Origin: Parietichytrium sp. I65-24A
Taxonomy: Eukaryota; Sar; Bigyra; Thraustochytrida; Thraustochytriidae
Direction of reading: 5' to 3'
Assembly (NCBI GenBank): GCA_012862575.1
Contig: BLSF01000100.1
Location: forward strand, 20,102 to 84,101
Length of the DNA: 64,000 nt
The notes beneath the pieces were generated by a model, which searched no databases, was not told where the DNA came from, and worked only from the letters and a program-made list of their open reading frames with translations. A program made the translations under genes and the position numbers. Of the stretch, positions 20,308 through 30,665 are shown one piece after another (positions within the stretch are counted from its first letter, which is position 1; each line of letters opens with the position of its first letter).

Positions 20308-23300
20308 ATGATCGGCAACGACAATAATGAGCAGCACGCTGCCGGCCCCGAGGATGTCGCGATTGACGCCGAAAGGCAGGGATCGTCGTTCGGCCCCACT
20401 GTGCTGCTCAGAGATGGTGTGACCAAATTTTACAAAAAGATGCGCGACATCGAGCCGGACAACATCAGCCGGTTCCGCGACATCAACGTGGTGTTGCAGG
20501 ACTACAGTTTCTCGGTACAGGTCCCCGCTGTTGCCAGGATCGAGACGATGAACAGAAACAAGTACACGCCGCGCCGCGTGGAAAAGCAGGAGCTCAAGGT
20601 TTTGGACAATGTCAACCTCGAATTCAAGTCAGGAACCGTTTCGCTCATTTTGGGACCACCTGGGAGCGGGCGGTCGTCTCTTCTAAAGGCCATGGCCGGC
20701 ACACTCTCCAAAGACAACTCCTCCGGCAAGGTCTTTTACAACGGGCTTCCGATTGAGGATGTCGACAAGCTGCGCGCGCGTGCGATCGTCGACCAAACCG
20801 ACAACCATATTCCCGTGTTGACGGTCAAAGAGACATTGCGGTTTGCAGCGGAATGCCAAGTTGGCCAAAACCCAAACACCACGGACGAAGAGTACAACCG
20901 CATTTCCTCTAAAAACGTAGACATTATCCTGCGTTTGCTAGGCCTTGACTCGTGCGGCGACACCATCGTCGGCAACGCCGCAACGCGAGGTGTCAGTGGT
21001 GGTCAACGACGCCGCGTCACCAGCGCGGAGGTCCTTGTCTCTGGCGTGTCCGTCCTTCTTGGGGATGAGATCTCCACTGGCTTGGACAGCTCCGCAACGC
21101 TGGACATCGTCAGCGCGCTAAAGTCCTGGGCCAGAGCCATGAGCGGCACAGTCGTTCTTGCACTTCTACAACCCCAGCCCGAGGTGGTCGCTCTGTTTGA
21201 TCAGATTGTATGCCTGGACCGCGGCAAGGTGGTGTGCGCCGGCACCTCCGAGCAAGTGGAGGCTCACTTTCAGTCCATCGGGTTCCACTGCCCTCCCCGT
21301 AAGGATTTCGCGGACTTTTTGCAAGAAGTAACGAGTTCAGCCGGGCACAAGTACTTCCAGCCTCCGGAGGCAGATTCGCAGCCTCCGGCAAACGTCGACG
21401 AGTTTGTAAAGGTGTATCGTGAGTCTCCACTGTACACTGAGCTCAAGGAGCGGGTGGACGGAGTCGCGTGCGAGACCGGCGCTGACGCGATCCTCTCTGC
21501 CGATGCCGTTCGCGTGATGAAGTCCAAAGACCTGAAGAGCAAGTACGCGAACAATTTCTGGCGCTCCACCAAGCTCCTCTTGCGCAGAGAGTGGACCCTT
21601 GCGATCCGAGACAAGTACATGGTGCGTTCCTTGTTTGGAGAAGCCATCATTGTCAGTCTTCTGATGGGCATCATCTTTCTTGGGCTTGCGGGCGAGGAGT
21701 ACTACTTGACGCCACGCTCAGGAGTGGGAGCGCTCTTTTTCTGTTGCGCCATCCTCCAGCGCCAAGCTTGGCAGCAGATCCCTATCCTGATGAGGGCCCG
21801 CCCGACTTTCTACAAGCAGAGAAAGAGGGACTTCTTTCCGACGGCATCGTTTGTAATATCCTTCATGGCTGCACAGGTGCCCTTGAACGTCGCTTCGATG
21901 GTCATCTTTTGCCCGATCGTGTACTTCATGATTGACTACCAGCGCACTGCGGGATGCTTCTTCTTCTTCTTTCTCACCATGCTGCTTCTCCAGCAGTCTT
22001 TAAAGTCTCTCTTTCTCTGCATCGCCGCGGCCACTCGGAGCGCTTCATCAGCACAGTTCTCGTGCTCCATTCTCGTCGTCTGTTTCTTGCTCTTCAGCGG
22101 CTACATCATTCCCAACAACTTGATTCCAGTGTATTGGATTTGGATCTACTGGATAAACCCCATTGCCTACGCGTTGCGCTCACTGATGATCAACGAATAC
22201 ACCAGTGCAAAATACACGGCTGAAGAATCGAGCTACGTGACTTCTGCATACGGAATCGAAAATCAGCTCTCGTTGTGGTTTCTCTGGGTCGGCCCATTGG
22301 TCCTCTTCCTCTATTCCATCCTGTTCACCGGTCTTGCCGTTGCTTTGCTTGAATATATTCGCTTTGATGGCATCAAGGCCAAGGCAGTCATTGAGCCCAA
22401 CAGCATCAACGAAAGTGTTCGAAGGAGACTCAGGCGCAGAACTTCCAGCAAGGCAATCGTCGACCGCCATGACAGCCCCAAAAGCAAAACCACCGATCTC
22501 GAGAGAGGTGAAGGTCCAGAAAACGACGATCTCTCGTGCTTCAACGTTAAGAACTACACTTTTGTGCCCGTGACGCTCGCATTCCAAGATGTGTACTACA
22601 CCGTTTACCCGCCAAAGACTGGCAAGGAAGGCATCAAGCTTTTGAAAAACGTCAGCGGACTGTTTCGCCCCGGATCTATGACTGCCTTGATGGGAAGCTC
22701 AGGTGCAGGAAAGACAACACTTATGGACGTAATTGCTGGCAGAAAGACCACCGGGAAGATTGAGGGAACCATCGCCATCAACGGCCAGCCTGCGAGACCT
22801 AGTGACTTTTCCAGGATTTCCGGGTATTGTGAGCAGATGGACATCCACAGCCCTGAGGCAACCGTGAAGGAGGCCTTTCTGTTCTCTGCCAACCTACGAC
22901 AGCCAGAAAAGGTCCCAAAAGAGGAGAAGGAGCGTTTCGTGGAGATGGTCATCGACCTGTTGGAGCTCGAGAATGTTCGAGACCTCCTCATTGGGGAGAG
23001 CACCGCTGACGGACTTTCAGTGGAGCAGCGCAAGCGTGTTACAATTGGGGTGGAACTCTCTGCAAATCCAAGTGTTCTGTTTGCGGACGAGCCAACCAGC
23101 GGTCTTGACGCGAGGGCAGCCATGGTCGTCATGCGGGCCCTCCGACGTGTGGCACAGGCAAATCGCACCGTGGTGGCCACTATTCACCAGCCTTCTGCAG
23201 TCATTTTTGAAATGTTTGACAATCTTTTATTGCTCCAGCGTGGAGGAACGACAATTTTCAATGGTCCGCTTGGCTCTGAGAGTTGTGAGCTCATCGACTA

Positions 23301-24558
23301 CTTTGCGCGTCATCAAGCACCACCGATCTCGAACGGAGAAAACCCAGCCAACTATATGCTGCGAGTCATCGGTGCTGGAATCGGCAAAGGTGGCGCATCC
23401 AACTCAGGTTCGGTCTCTTTGCAGGGTGGCTCGAGTGCACAAGGCTCTGAAAGCTCGCTAGTGGGCAACCCTTACCTGACCACCCTCATGGAGGAACCTG
23501 AAATGGACGATTCTCAATTGCAAGGCAGCCCCGACGAGGAGCGCGCAACAGCGAATAAGGATTACAACGAGGTCTACGAGTCTAGTGAGCTGTGCCAGCG
23601 GATGAAAGCTATGGTGCAGGAGGAACTAGACCGTGAGAAAGGTGGCGATACAGATACACTCCTTGCAACTATTCGTGGTGGAAGGGCCACGTCGTTCTTT
23701 CACCAGCTTCGCCACTGCTCTTCAAAGGCATTCACAACGTACTACAGGAGCCCGGCATACAATTTGAAACGCATGGTCACTTTGATCTTGCTCGGTGTCC
23801 TCTTCGGCTCAGCATTTCTTTTCTCAGGCAAGGTGTTCCCCATCACCACCTCTGCTCAAGCCCGGGCATTTGCTGCATTGATCTACCTGTGCATGGACTT
23901 CATTGGAATTCTTTTCTTCGTGGCAGTTCTTCCGATCACCTTCCGGGAGCGGACGGTGTACTATCGTGAGCTAGCTGCACAGATGTATAGCTCATGGGTT
24001 TACATGTTTGCAATATTCGTCGTGGAGCTGCCTTACCTGATTCTTTCGGTGGGAATGTTTGTTGCCATCATGTATTTTCTCGTGGGGTTGACGCCCGTAT
24101 GGTTTGGTTACTTCTTCTTGGTATTTTGGCTCTACGTTTCGCTGTGCACGTACCTCGGGCAGCTCTATGCTATTGCTGCGCCACATGAGGTGGTTGGACA
24201 GGTTTTGATTGGGCTCACCACAGTTGTCTTCAACTTGGCCAGCGGCTATCTAGTGTCACGACCGAACATGCCGATCTGGATTCAGTGGTTGTACTATATT
24301 TCACCTTCAAGTTACGCGTTCAATGGACTTGCGTCTACTCAAATTGCATATTGCCCAGAGACGCCGAGCGAAGATTACATGGGGTGCAACTGGATCTCGG
24401 ACCAGAACATGACGCTCAAGGCGTATGCTGAGAAGACTTTTGCGCTCGAATGGCAGCAAATTTACTCGGTAGACATCCCGGTTCTCATCGCTTTCTGGAT
24501 TTTTACGTTCATTCTGTGTGGCCTTTCGCTTCGATTTATCAACCACGACACCAAATAA
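20308..24558 (+). CDS. Full-size PDR-type (ABCG) ATP-binding cassette transporter
   Basis: The protein has 1416 residues in one exon, the usual length for full-size ABCG/PDR exporters, with order NBD1-TMD1-NBD2-TMD2. NBD1 has Walker A GPPGSGRSS at 116-124, signature VSGGQRRR near 229 and Walker B LLGDEISTGLD with D253/E254. NBD2 has a canonical Walker A GSSGAGKTT with K802, a PDR-type signature LSVEQRKR near 903 and Walker B FADEPTSGLD with D927/E928. Two blocks of about six membrane segments follow at roughly 430-690 and 1140-1410. The Walker A Lys of NBD1 is Arg122, and the signature it pairs with (in NBD2) departs from LSGGQ. This gives one degenerate ATP site, as known for fungal Pdr5, where that residue is Cys. 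Export of lipids or toxic compounds is typical of the family; the substrate is unknown. A poly(A) signal AATAAA lies 16 bp past the stop, at 24574-24579. Confidence 0.93.
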   Translation: MIGNDNNEQHAAGPEDVAIDAERQGSSFGPTVLLRDGVTKFYKKMRDIEPDNISRFRDINVVLQDYSFSVQVPAVARIETMNRNKYTPRRVEKQELKVLDNVNLEFKSGTVSLILGPPGSGRSSLLKAMAGTLSKDNSSGKVFYNGLPIEDVDKLRARAIVDQTDNHIPVLTVKETLRFAAECQVGQNPNTTDEEYNRISSKNVDIILRLLGLDSCGDTIVGNAATRGVSGGQRRRVTSAEVLVSGVSVLLGDEISTGLDSSATLDIVSALKSWARAMSGTVVLALLQPQPEVVALFDQIVCLDRGKVVCAGTSEQVEAHFQSIGFHCPPRKDFADFLQEVTSSAGHKYFQPPEADSQPPANVDEFVKVYRESPLYTELKERVDGVACETGADAILSADAVRVMKSKDLKSKYANNFWRSTKLLLRREWTLAIRDKYMVRSLFGEAIIVSLLMGIIFLGLAGEEYYLTPRSGVGALFFCCAILQRQAWQQIPILMRARPTFYKQRKRDFFPTASFVISFMAAQVPLNVASMVIFCPIVYFMIDYQRTAGCFFFFFLTMLLLQQSLKSLFLCIAAATRSASSAQFSCSILVVCFLLFSGYIIPNNLIPVYWIWIYWINPIAYALRSLMINEYTSAKYTAEESSYVTSAYGIENQLSLWFLWVGPLVLFLYSILFTGLAVALLEYIRFDGIKAKAVIEPNSINESVRRRLRRRTSSKAIVDRHDSPKSKTTDLERGEGPENDDLSCFNVKNYTFVPVTLAFQDVYYTVYPPKTGKEGIKLLKNVSGLFRPGSMTALMGSSGAGKTTLMDVIAGRKTTGKIEGTIAINGQPARPSDFSRISGYCEQMDIHSPEATVKEAFLFSANLRQPEKVPKEEKERFVEMVIDLLELENVRDLLIGESTADGLSVEQRKRVTIGVELSANPSVLFADEPTSGLDARAAMVVMRALRRVAQANRTVVATIHQPSAVIFEMFDNLLLLQRGGTTIFNGPLGSESCELIDYFARHQAPPISNGENPANYMLRVIGAGIGKGGASNSGSVSLQGGSSAQGSESSLVGNPYLTTLMEEPEMDDSQLQGSPDEERATANKDYNEVYESSELCQRMKAMVQEELDREKGGDTDTLLATIRGGRATSFFHQLRHCSSKAFTTYYRSPAYNLKRMVTLILLGVLFGSAFLFSGKVFPITTSAQARAFAALIYLCMDFIGILFFVAVLPITFRERTVYYRELAAQMYSSWVYMFAIFVVELPYLILSVGMFVAIMYFLVGLTPVWFGYFFLVFWLYVSLCTYLGQLYAIAAPHEVVGQVLIGLTTVVFNLASGYLVSRPNMPIWIQWLYYISPSSYAFNGLASTQIAYCPETPSEDYMGCNWISDQNMTLKAYAEKTFALEWQQIYSVDIPVLIAFWIFTFILCGLSLRFINHDTK

Positions 24559-25269
24559 ATTGATTGAGCTTTTAATAAACAACACATTGTCGTACACAAA
24601 TTAGATTTGTTTTCTTCGAATCTTCTCGAAAGCTGGACTCTTTTCAGGTTTTGCAATCATGGATCCAAAAGATGGCGAGGCTTTTCATGCTATCGTTTAT
24701 GGCTCCAGGCACAGGAACCACTTCGGCCGGCAGCTTTTGTGTCAGTGAGCGCCTAGCCTTCTAATGCTCTTGGACTAACATCCTCATTCCATAGAGCTTT
24801 CCAGATTCAAGTTTCGCAATCACAAAGCCTTTTGAAAAGATGGCGAGACCTTTCACACTTCCTATCTACCGACTATGGCTGGCATAAGGCACCAATACAG
24901 GCCGGCATCTTTTGTGGCAGTGAGGTGTTTTCCACTATACTCTAAAATGAAGTTCAAGGTGGATAACACGAGCTCAGCTGTTTTCTATTCCTTATCTTTA
25001 AAATATGATGAAAGCACGCCGTATGCGTTGTCGTCAACAAGACAAGACGTGATATCTGGGCGAAAGAAGGCAAAACGAAGGTCAAAATATGAGGTATATG
25101 TCACTGGAGCGCGGAGTCTTCTAGACGATAAGACGAATCCTTTGCTCCGAATGTAGTACGCGTGCGATGTCAAAGCACGCAGGGCAAGTTCAGTGGATTC
25201 AAAAACACTTGACAGGTCCAGACTGCGTGTAACCACAATACGAGGTTGACGTGTCATTCCCTAGCAATT
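24559..25269. other. Convergent 3' gap
   Basis: About 710 bp between the stops of the ABC transporter and fucosyltransferase-like genes. The left part holds a diverged direct repeat (24627-24926). The rest has only short frames without domains. Confidence 0.6.
24627..24926. repeat. Diverged direct repeat, period about 175 bp
   Basis: Two copies of about 125 bp at 24627-24752 and 24797-24926. Shared blocks in the same order are a TTTGCAATCA/TTCGCAATCA segment, AAAAGATGGCGAG, a GGCTcCAGGCACAGG-like segment, and GGCCGGCA followed by TTTTGTGkCAGTGAG at 24735 and 24910. No continuous frame is conserved between the copies. Confidence 0.65.
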
Positions 25270-27585
25270 TTAGCAAGGCATCTTGTGGCTCTGCGGGCGA
25301 AACGGATTGCACTCCGAGGTGTACTCAGCTAGGTTTAAACCAGCCTTGCTACTTGGTCCTACAGAGACGCTGGATCCATCTGGCATTGTTTCATTATAGA
25401 CTGCGATGTACGGGTAAAAGAGCCGCATCCGAAGAATGAACATTGTGAAGGTAGAGTATGAGCTTCCCAGGAACCTGTGAGAGTAAGTGCAAATAAGCTG
25501 CTCGACGATGCCTAGGACATCGCGAAACATCTGATCAGGAAACTGTTGCAAGAATGGCATCAGTTTTTTCTGATTGAGGTCCGTCCAGAATTTTAGATCG
25601 TAGCCCATCTCCCTGAGTGGGTCAAAATACTCCAAGTCCCTTTCGTCGGTGGCTACATACAGCGTGTTTGTCTGTGCAATGTAAGGCAGCATTCGCTGAC
25701 CATATACCGCGGCGTCCCTGACGACGTCCAAAAAACCAGACTCTTTCTTTTTGTCTCCACGGCGCACATGCAGAGAGTTGTACTCCCCCAGGTCGTCAAT
25801 CAGATCCATTGCCAAGCGCTTGAAAGGCTTTGTAAAGGTGAGCGCGTTTCGAACAGCTTTGAAGGCAGAGGAAAAGATGAAGAGATCGATTGTGAGCCAC
25901 ATTGTGTGGTTCGCGAAGAAGAGAAAGCGACTCTCATCGGAGCGAAAGCGACGAATATCTGCTTCGCGCCATACGTACTTGTTGAGCATCTTGCGCGCGT
26001 CTCGCATGACGACTCGCCATCCTCCGTTCTTCTCCGGACTCGCCTTAAGGCCGGTTGGCTCTTGAATGAATGGCGTTCCACCAACGCTATCGATCCACTC
26101 CATGAGCGTCTTATCCTCTGGGATAGTAACGACGTCGACGACCTTGCGGAGCTCGTCAAAGTCGAAGATCCGCTGCATGCTGATCATCCGCTCTGCGGTG
26201 TGAAGATTGTACCTGAAAAAGTAGTTTGTGTGCTGCGCTGCGTGAGGTACCACGCAGGTTCTGTTCGCCAGGATGCAGATGGTGAGAGCAATCTCAAGTT
26301 GGATGCGCTGGTTATTGATTCCTCCGCTCGGCTGGTACAAAAAGTACTTTTTGGATGGATGATCATCAAAGTCATACGCCGTGTTATAAGTATCAAACTC
26401 TGGCGCAAAATTCCCGACCATGCGGGTGCGGGACTGCATACTCTGGTGGATGCAAACTGAGTTCTCTACTTTGTGATCGTACACCCAAGTACAGAAATGG
26501 TGCAGGGTGCACTGTGTCCATTCGCAGCTTTCGCAAATCTCTGCCTCTGACATTGGGCGGAACAGCAATTTCATTCCCTCCTCAAAGCTTTGAGTCGCGG
26601 GCGTCGGCGCACCGTCCGTGACATTTACCAGGTTGACGCGGAGCAAGTCGTAGTCGCGTAACAACCTGCGGGTCTCTTGCATCACATCTGCATGCTTGTA
26701 GCAAGCGCTGCGCGCGCCAAATTCTCGGATGAGAGCACACTCGCGGCTTTTTTTCTCAAAAGGCTTGAAGTTGAGCTCTTTCGTCGTGAGCAGTTTAGTG
26801 TCGACCTTGAGCGTGATGGTGGTGCCCGGTCGCCCATACACTTTGGCATATATAGGGATGTACTCTTCCTTGCCCACGCGAAGCCACATTGAGTTCTTGC
26901 CTGCGAGAACAGAAGTGCCAAGCACGTAATGCCCTCTCTGCACTACGCGGGTCATCGGGGCGACGATTGCCTTGGGCTGCAGTCGAACAACGGGCACGAT
27001 CCTCTTATACACGGGCACGTTCACCGCCACGACGCGATACAAGTGCAGCTTCGGGCTGACACCCTTACTCTTGAGCAACCTCGGCGTGATCTCCGCTGGA
27101 ACGTACCGTTCGTCCCTGGTAAAGTACTCAAAGACCGTGCTCAGCGCGGTGAAGTCCGTGCTATCCAATTGAACGCGCGGCGCCTGCGCTTTGCGTAGCT
27201 CCTCCTCAATGGCCAATTCGTGATCATGATCATCCAATTCTTGCTCTTTCGCATCTAGGGACGCGAGGTCGCTATGCAGCTCCACAGCATCCTTATACCT
27301 TTTCGGTCTGTCCTGCTTGCTAAATTCCTCATACAGCTGTTCCTCGCTGTTTCCCAGTTTGCTCAGCGCTGACATTCCCGGCGGAAGGAGCCCGCCCATG
27401 TGATACAAAAGCACATACCTCGTGCCATCAGGTTCGATCACGACTTGCCGGTCCATTTCCACGACTGTTTGCTTCTCCATCGTGGTGCCCGAGTGCAGGA
27501 AATTGTAATAAAATCCCGAAAAGTATAGCGTCGTCAGCCCGAGACATGCTGCCATGCACCATAAATACTCGCTCGGAGACCTCAT
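25270..27585 (-). CDS. GDP-fucose protein O-fucosyltransferase-like type II membrane protein
   Basis: The protein has 771 residues. A hydrophobic segment at about 9-30 after a short cytosolic end suggests a Golgi or ER type II membrane protein. The C-terminal half resembles O-fucosyltransferase-like GT-B enzymes: PSGGINNQRIQLE near 419 corresponds to the family's GGLNxxR donor-side motif, HVRRGDKKK at 606-614 carries the conserved catalytic-site Arg, ATDERD follows near 648, and GSSYSTFT near 720 fits the last conserved loop. The first 380 residues, including a Glu/Asp-rich helical stretch near 100-145, match nothing I recognise and make the protein much longer than the usual 400-500 residues. 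Several Cys near 345-380 suggest a lumenal disulfide-bonded insert. The acceptor substrate is unknown. Confidence 0.78.
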   Translation of the reverse strand: MRSPSEYLWCMAACLGLTTLYFSGFYYNFLHSGTTMEKQTVVEMDRQVVIEPDGTRYVLLYHMGGLLPPGMSALSKLGNSEEQLYEEFSKQDRPKRYKDAVELHSDLASLDAKEQELDDHDHELAIEEELRKAQAPRVQLDSTDFTALSTVFEYFTRDERYVPAEITPRLLKSKGVSPKLHLYRVVAVNVPVYKRIVPVVRLQPKAIVAPMTRVVQRGHYVLGTSVLAGKNSMWLRVGKEEYIPIYAKVYGRPGTTITLKVDTKLLTTKELNFKPFEKKSRECALIREFGARSACYKHADVMQETRRLLRDYDLLRVNLVNVTDGAPTPATQSFEEGMKLLFRPMSEAEICESCEWTQCTLHHFCTWVYDHKVENSVCIHQSMQSRTRMVGNFAPEFDTYNTAYDFDDHPSKKYFLYQPSGGINNQRIQLEIALTICILANRTCVVPHAAQHTNYFFRYNLHTAERMISMQRIFDFDELRKVVDVVTIPEDKTLMEWIDSVGGTPFIQEPTGLKASPEKNGGWRVVMRDARKMLNKYVWREADIRRFRSDESRFLFFANHTMWLTIDLFIFSSAFKAVRNALTFTKPFKRLAMDLIDDLGEYNSLHVRRGDKKKESGFLDVVRDAAVYGQRMLPYIAQTNTLYVATDERDLEYFDPLREMGYDLKFWTDLNQKKLMPFLQQFPDQMFRDVLGIVEQLICTYSHRFLGSSYSTFTMFILRMRLFYPYIAVYNETMPDGSSVSVGPSSKAGLNLAEYTSECNPFRPQSHKMPC

Positions 27586-27802
27586 CTCCTCTGTTTAGAC
27601 TGCTTGCTCAACAATCTCCCGCTTCCTGTGGCTTCTTCTCCGCAAAATGTCTCCCCTTCCTGCAACACTTCGATCTTCTCTTTCCTTTCACTGCTTCCCA
27701 CCGTCGATCGAACTCCACCAAAGTCTGCTTTGAAATCCCTGCGAGCGCGAACCGATCCGCAAATTATATACATCCAATTCACGCGCACATGCACCTTGTG
27801 TG

Positions 27803-27841
<39 letters not shown>

Positions 27842-27967
27842 CTGTATGCTCTTTCCGGTCTGGCTTCACTTTGCTCTTCGCCAAGTGCCGATGATATACA
27901 CCCACACAAATGTATCGAGCTGTCAATCTATATCTCTAAATCTATATATATATATATATATATATAT
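27803..27967. repeat. Two TA dinucleotide runs
   Basis: TA-rich runs at about 27803-27839 and 27943-27967 lie 220-380 bp upstream of the fucosyltransferase-like start codon. Confidence 0.85.
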
Positions 27968-28222
27968 GTATAGAAAGAGACCGCGAGGATACTCGCGGAT
28001 CAGTGAGTCCCTTTGACCAAACCCACACACAAACCCTCACTCACTCACACGCACGCACTTGCGCCTTTTCCCTTACTCCCACAGCAGCAGCCAGGCAAAC
28101 GCAGCGAGGTTCCCCGCAGTCCGCGCGTACCCTTCCTCGCTCTTTTATTTCTCCCTTTCCTCGCTCTTTTATTTCCCTCCTCCTCCTTCCTTCTCCTTCT
28201 CCTCCTTCCTCCTCCTCCTCGC

Positions 28223-28263
28223 TCTGTATTCTGTATTCTGTATCTGTATTCTGTATTCTGTAT
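28223..28263. repeat. TCTGTAT heptamer array
   Basis: About six near-tandem copies of a CTGTATT-type heptamer following a CTCCTT-rich tract. Confidence 0.8.
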
Positions 28264-28887
28264 GCGCCCACGAGCCGCGCTGACTTCCTCTCCGCTCCTG
28301 TCGAATGCACGGCGAACAACGAGCTGTTCGCACGAGTCTCCGTCTCAGTCCGAATCTCAGTCTCAATCTCCCCTGCCCCGCTGCTACCGCGCGGCTACGG
28401 CGGCGCGCTAGCGGAGCCTTGAAAACTCTTGACCAGGCACGATCGCGGAGGTGTGTACCTCTCTGGGAGGGGCTAGCTGGTTGGCTAGACGATGGCGTAG
28501 GAGTGCGGGGGGGTACGCGCCGAGGACACGGGGGAGTAGGTGTGGGAGAAGCTGCGGTACGAAAAGAAGGGTAGATGCGGGTGTGCGCTTGGCGATGGGC
28601 CTAGCAAGATCGCGAAGGCTGGGAAGGATTTGTCGTTGATGCTGTTGATGATTTCGCCTCCTCCTTCTTTATCTTGTGTGCTTTTGCAGCTTCGCAGCGA
28701 AAGAGAGAAAGAGAGAAAGAGCTGCGTGGTTTATGTGTGCACGCTCTCGCACTGGCCGTTTCGTTGCTGGCTCCGCTGCTCACTGCTCACTCAAAGCCCG
28801 TTGTGTGGCACCAAACCAACTGTTCGAGGTGTTGGAGATTGTTCGAGGCCTTCTTCTTTTGGTTCGTTCGAATGAAGGAAGGTGAAA

Positions 28888-28929
28888 GGCAGAGCAGGCA
28901 GTGCAGGCAGTGCAGGCAGTGCAGGCAGA
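28888..28929. repeat. 9-bp tandem repeat (AGGCAGTGC)
   Basis: Four to five near-perfect copies in tandem. Confidence 0.85.
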
Positions 28930-29646
28930 GCAATGTTTATTGATCAGCACAATGTACGCTGCTCCGCAAAAGCCTTGAAAGCTGTTATGATATCATTACT
29001 TTGCTGGGTGTTTTGTTTGGAGGTGAACAGAGTGGTTTCCCGCGATTGCAACTTTCACAGTGTGGTCACAACTTTTTACATGGTACTGACACTGTGAGTA
29101 CTGGGTACACGTGGAGCTCTCTCTCTACAGTACATTGCCAAATCCCACGTGCCAAATTAGAAAAAAAGATCGTCGGTGAGCTTCTCTTGGATTGCTTGCT
29201 GCTTGCTGCTTGCTGCAACGTTCCGGCCAGCTCTACCGAGCTTGCGTATTGCGTAGTCAAGTCTAGCCGCTCATCTCACTTCCTTGAAGGAATGAAGCAC
29301 GGGCACCGTTCGCGCAGTTCAAAGAGGCGACGACAACAGTCTACAGGCATCTTTGCCAAACAATCGTTGGCAATGGCAGCCGCACCCAAAGATGCGTTCA
29401 CCGCCTACTGATTTGACTGACTTTGGCAGTAATATACATCTTCCGTTGACACGGGATGGTAAACCGTCGCTGGGAGAATCTGGGAGAGCTCTGGAGATCA
29501 GACAGACCAGACATGTGAAAAGAAGAGCAAGTGGAGAATAAGCTTAACTGTAAATTTTAATTAATTGTTAATTTTGTCAATCGCTGTCGGTTCGGCGAAC
29601 GCGTGGAGCTGCAAAATATTGAGCCCATGTCCTTGGGCTTTAAAAT

Positions 29647-29883
29647 CTACAGTTCCATGATGCGGTTTGTGATCTTCTTTGCCTGCCGCACGTTGCTCAA
29701 AAGTTGCATCACACCTTCCGAATTTGGACTCTCTTTGACTCCATGCTTACTTGCACAGCTGTCCAATAAGTCCAATTCACCGAGTCGCGACGGGAAAGCG
29801 TGACACATCATTTTGAGAATCTCAACTGTTCTCAAGCTGTTAGCAACGCCCACGAGCTCTCTGAGGCTCTGTCGAAAGCTCAT
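29647..29883 (-). CDS. Possible small protein, 78 aa, unknown
   Basis: An ATG-started frame with amino-acid use more protein-like than the surrounding spurious frames: Leu-rich, amphipathic, with few Pro and few simple repeats (starts MSFRQSLREL, ends NRIMEL). The frame is open upstream to about 30087. I recognise no family. It may be a real small gene, a decayed fragment or chance. Confidence 0.2.
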   Translation of the reverse strand: MSFRQSLRELVGVANSLRTVEILKMMCHAFPSRLGELDLLDSCASKHGVKESPNSEGVMQLLSNVRQAKKITNRIMEL

Positions 29884-30623
29884 TCCCTCTGCGGACGTTG
29901 TGGTCTCAGCAAGTCTCCGCCTCTCGACAGATCTAATGGTCGGATTGTGAATCTTTCTTTGGAGAGGACGAGCGGAAGGAAGTTCCCAGCGAATGATTCC
30001 ATGGTTTTTAACGGCTGGACCAGCTGGACAAGCCGGACATAGCCGGACACCGGAGAGTGGAGAGCGGGCGGGGCCAGTACGGTACATGTGATTCGAGGAT
30101 TTTCTGTTCTGTTATGTTCTGTTCTTCCTTCGGTTGAACGAGCGTTGTTCAACGTTTCTGTTTCTGTTTCTATTTATTACAGAATCAGAAAGAACAGTTA
30201 ATTTTATTGCCATTCGCAAATAGGTGTGAAAAGTGAAACATGGAAAATGGACTTGACAGTCTTGCCAGTTTGATAGACTAGTCGCGGAAAATCGTGGCGA
30301 TGGAACGGGCGAAAAGAGCGACCACGGCCGTCTCAATTCAGCCGAGCTGCGGAGCGCTTCGCCGCGCGTCCTTCACGGGCCATCACGGGCCGCCCATTGG
30401 CCAAGCAAGGACGCAGGCTCCTTCTCTTTCTTTCTTTCTTTCTTTCTTTCTTGCCCTAGCCACCGTACAGAGCCTCTGGCGAATCGAGCCGATCTGCTCG
30501 AGGTTTTTTTTATCTAAATCGGGACATTCGATCGCGTGTCGATTGCGAGCTCTGTAGGAGTTTTGGACTGCCGGCGCTTGATGGGGGCTCGCAACGGGAA
30601 CCACCGGACTGCTGAACACTGAT

Positions 30624-30665
30624 AGACTGATGATGGACTGATGGACTGATGGACTGATGGACTGG
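30624..30665. repeat. ATGGACTG octamer array
   Basis: About five copies of an ATGGACTG-type octamer in tandem with one variant. A TTTC run lies about 175 bp to the left (30428-30452). Confidence 0.85.

Noticed and set aside
24985-25257. 90-codon minus-strand frame behind the fucosyltransferase-like gene
   Set aside because: No domain or start context is visible and it lies in a short 3' gap; most likely chance.
28888-28929. Short direct repeats considered as a CRISPR-like array
   Set aside because: The units are contiguous without spacers, and the genome is eukaryotic; these are simple tandem repeats.
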